The position numbers were made by a program, and so were the translations under genes. Below are positions 62,127 through 64,000 of a stretch of DNA of 64,000 nt, piece after piece (positions within the stretch are counted from its first letter, which is position 1; every line of letters begins with the position of its first letter). The stretch covers positions 1 through 64,000 of the forward strand of contig CANQXZ010000001.1 of NCBI GenBank assembly GCA_947627955.1, in the 5' to 3' direction. This stretch comes from an uncultured Clostridia bacterium. GTDB lineage: Bacteria; Bacillota; Clostridia; Christensenellales; Borkfalkiaceae. The notes under the pieces are model-generated. The model ran no database searches and was not told where the DNA came from. It worked only from the letters and a program-made list of their open reading frames with translations.

Positions 62127-63281
62127 ATGGAAAAAGTAATCATAATCAGATATTCCGAAATACACTTAAAGGGCAAAAACAGGGGCTACTTCGAGCGCGT
62201 GTTCGGAATAAATATCGAAAAATCTTTAAGAGGCGTGCGCCACGAGCTGAGGAGACAGAGCGGAAGATATCTTCTTGAAAATTTCGAAGAGAAGGACACA
62301 GAGCTTATCCTCGCCAAACTCGATAAGGTATTCGGGATACATTCTCTGAGCGTAGGCATCAAGGCGCCCACAGCTATGGACGAGATCTTCCGCGCCGCGA
62401 GTGCGGTGGCTTGCCGCGAGGGCACTTTCAAAGTGGATACCCACAGGGCGGACAAGACATTTCCGCTCAACTCGATGGAGATAAGCGCGGAGATAGGCGG
62501 AAGGCTTCTTGCTGCAAATCCCGCCTTGAAAGTAGACGTGCACGAGCCGCAGTCGGTAATAAATATCGACGTCCGCGAAAACGGCACGACGCTTGTGTTC
62601 AATGAATTCGTAAAGGGCGCGGGCGGAATGCCCGTCGGCACTTCGGGCAAGGGATTGCTGCTTCTTTCGGGTGGCATCGACAGCCCTGTAGCGGGGCATA
62701 TGATCGCAAAGAGGGGCATGAGTTTAGACTGTCTGCATTTCCACAGCTATCCTTACACAAATCTGCAAGCCCGCGACAAGGTGATAGAACTTGCCAAAGT
62801 GCTATCCGAATATACGTGCGGCACTTCACTTCATATCGTTTCTGTGACGCACATTCAGGAAGAGATACACAAAAAGTGCAACGGCGAATATATGGTGACG
62901 TTGCTGAGGCGGTTCATGATGAGGATCGCCGAAAAAGTTGCCGAAAAGACCCGCGCGCAGTGCATAATCACGGGTGAGAGCCTCGGGCAGGTGGCAAGCC
63001 AGACTATTGAGGGCATAACGTCTTCAAACAGCGCAATCAAAAATCTGCCGGTCCTGCGCCCATTATGCGGCTTTGACAAGGACGAAATTATCGAGCGGAG
63101 CAAAAATATAGGCGCGTTCGGAATATCCATACAGCCCTACGAGGATTGCTGCACGGTATTTTTGCCGAAGCATCCCGTAATAAAGCCGTCGTTGCAGACT
63201 GTGGAAGAAGAGGAGAGCAAGCTCGACGTGCCCGCCCTCGTGGATGAGGCGTTGAAAACTCTCGAAACAATGAAATTATAG
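62127..63281 (+). CDS. thiI: tRNA 4-thiouridine synthase
   Basis: Adenylates and thiolates uridine 8 of tRNA with sulfur from the desulfurase. N-terminal ferredoxin-like/THUMP region (IRYSEIHLKGKNRGYFE onward), the PP-loop LLSGGIDSPVAGH (near 177-189) and a C-terminal DCCTVFLPKHP segment. No rhodanese domain, as in Bacillus ThiI. Length 384. Last gene of the operon. Confidence 0.95.
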   Translation: MEKVIIIRYSEIHLKGKNRGYFERVFGINIEKSLRGVRHELRRQSGRYLLENFEEKDTELILAKLDKVFGIHSLSVGIKAPTAMDEIFRAASAVACREGTFKVDTHRADKTFPLNSMEISAEIGGRLLAANPALKVDVHEPQSVINIDVRENGTTLVFNEFVKGAGGMPVGTSGKGLLLLSGGIDSPVAGHMIAKRGMSLDCLHFHSYPYTNLQARDKVIELAKVLSEYTCGTSLHIVSVTHIQEEIHKKCNGEYMVTLLRRFMMRIAEKVAEKTRAQCIITGESLGQVASQTIEGITSSNSAIKNLPVLRPLCGFDKDEIIERSKNIGAFGISIQPYEDCCTVFLPKHPVIKPSLQTVEEEESKLDVPALVDEALKTLETMKL

Positions 63282-63282
63282 T

Positions 63283-63310
63283 AAATGCGGGTTTAAATAA
63301 ACCCGCATTT
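63283..63310. terminator. Hairpin between thiI and the convergent PBP gene
   Basis: AAATGCGGGTTT (63283-63294) pairs with AAACCCGCATTT (63299-63310), 4-base loop. T-rich but without a long uninterrupted T run, so termination strength is uncertain. Confidence 0.65.
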
Positions 63311-64000
63311 ATCTGTTATACCAATCTTCGTTGATTATGTCGGGTATCTTTACCTGCGGAGCCTTTCCGCCATCGCCGATCTTTACCGCGGGGAGGCATA
63401 TCTTTTCGCCGTAATACCTCTTTCCGTCGCATGAGTAGTATGGCGTGACGGAGTACAGGTATGTTCCCTCTTCGGGCTCGTCTTTAAAATTCTTTATCCA
63501 TTTTCCGTCGTATATGAGCTCATTTTTGCCGTTTTTAGCCCTATTTATCAAATATGAATAGTACTTTGTCTGACATAATTGGATATTTACGGCATTGTTT
63601 TCAAGAAATATTTCGGGTTCGGTAATTTCCGGACGGGAAAATTTTGTCGAGTGTTCTTTTGGCAGATTGTTTTCGAGCACCTTGATCTTCAGCTTGTTTA
63701 TCTGAGGAGAAAGCGGGTCGGCAATGACGATTTTGTTCTTTGAGTTATAGTCGTCGGCGTCGATTTCTACCGTCTTTGTGCCCTTTTCGGTCTCGAGCGG
63801 GGCGGGAATATGCGAGGAGTAGAGCTCTGAAAGTATTTCGGCGGATATTTTGCAGCAGTCTTTGCCGCCGCTTATGTCCGCACGCTTGTTGTTTTTGTCT
63901 CCAAGCCATACGGCGACGCAGTTTTCCGAAGTGTAGTTTACGCTGTATGCGTCGGTGTTTCCATCCTTGTTGCCGCATGTGCCCGTCTTTGAAGCGACGT
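63309..64000 (-). CDS. Class A penicillin-binding protein, C-terminal part
   Basis: Only the last 230 codons are inside the window; the frame runs in from the right edge. Reading from the edge, the transpeptidase motif VASKTGT is followed by YTSENCVAVWLGD, the usual strand after KTG in PBP1A/1B-type enzymes. After that comes a non-catalytic tail of about 170 residues ending EDWYNR, with a fibronectin-like feel (EGTYLYSVTPYYSCDGK). The start, glycosyltransferase domain and most of the transpeptidase domain lie outside. A start at GTG 63680 would cover only the tail and is not credible. Confidence 0.82.
   Translation of the reverse strand, partial: VASKTGTCGNKDGNTDAYSVNYTSENCVAVWLGDKNNKRADISGGKDCCKISAEILSELYSSHIPAPLETEKGTKTVEIDADDYNSKNKIVIADPLSPQINKLKIKVLENNLPKEHSTKFSRPEITEPEIFLENNAVNIQLCQTKYYSYLINRAKNGKNELIYDGKWIKNFKDEPEEGTYLYSVTPYYSCDGKRYYGEKICLPAVKIGDGGKAPQVKIPDIINEDWYNR

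Overview
The window is a gene-dense bacterial chromosome segment of roughly 50-55% GC with no rRNA operon, prophage, insertion sequence or CRISPR array. It looks like the class Clostridia (Firmicutes). The grounds are spoVG, ribonuclease Y, the Xaa-Pro peptidase-efp pair, a meso-diaminopimelate-type MurE (DNPR motif), an FprA flavodiiron protein and a B. subtilis-like arg/car operon. The mix of AAG and ATA codons with moderate GC suggests an uncultured gut lineage, but I cannot name a genus. No gap between genes exceeds about 215 bases.

Layout. 1-4040: end of infB, then rbfA, nrnA, truB and ribF, a translation/RNA operon. 4042-8428: endonuclease IV, a proline peptidase with its own promoter, efp, dtd, a PhnP-like metallo-hydrolase and a DUF5662 protein. 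8445-9698 (minus): a ferritin-like protein. 9802-13029: a tight operon of an LPG-synthase-type membrane protein, a GT8 glycosyltransferase and FprA. 13170-14680: an alpha/beta hydrolase and a cyclophilin-like lipoprotein. 14745-15995 (minus): tRNA-Arg(CCU) overlapping the end of a membrane-protein gene, and rpsT. 16137: murI. 17003-30524: the division and cell wall (dcw) cluster mraZ, rsmH, ftsL-like, ftsI, murE, mraY, murD, ftsW, murA, ftsQ, ftsA-like, ftsZ, without murF and murG. spoVG (minus) and murC follow. 32357-34721: a DUF815 ATPase divergent from ilvC. 34890-44009: ftsK, rimO, pgsA, cinA, recA and nadE. 44173-45792: rny. 45872-47823 (minus): a membrane-anchored PadR regulator with a flavodoxin. 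47999-49355: a thioesterase and a YgjP-like metallopeptidase. 49567-63281: argG-C-J-B-D-F, carA, carB fused to a dapF-like domain, a cysteine desulfurase and thiI. The right edge holds the end of a class A penicillin-binding protein (minus).

Function. Most of the window is core machinery: translation, peptidoglycan precursor synthesis and division, chromosome segregation, recombination, and arginine/carbamoyl-phosphate synthesis. Promoters are unusually readable, many being TTGACN-17-TAWAAT. Several place the -10 element only 5-9 bases before the start codon with no Shine-Dalgarno sequence, which points to leaderless mRNAs. The most unusual items are the carB-dapF fusion, whose epimerase domain lacks the first catalytic cysteine; the PadR regulator with a membrane domain; an ftsI gene with no conventional start codon; a tRNA gene beginning inside a coding sequence; and repeat-containing promoters upstream of mraZ, the DUF815 gene and ftsA.
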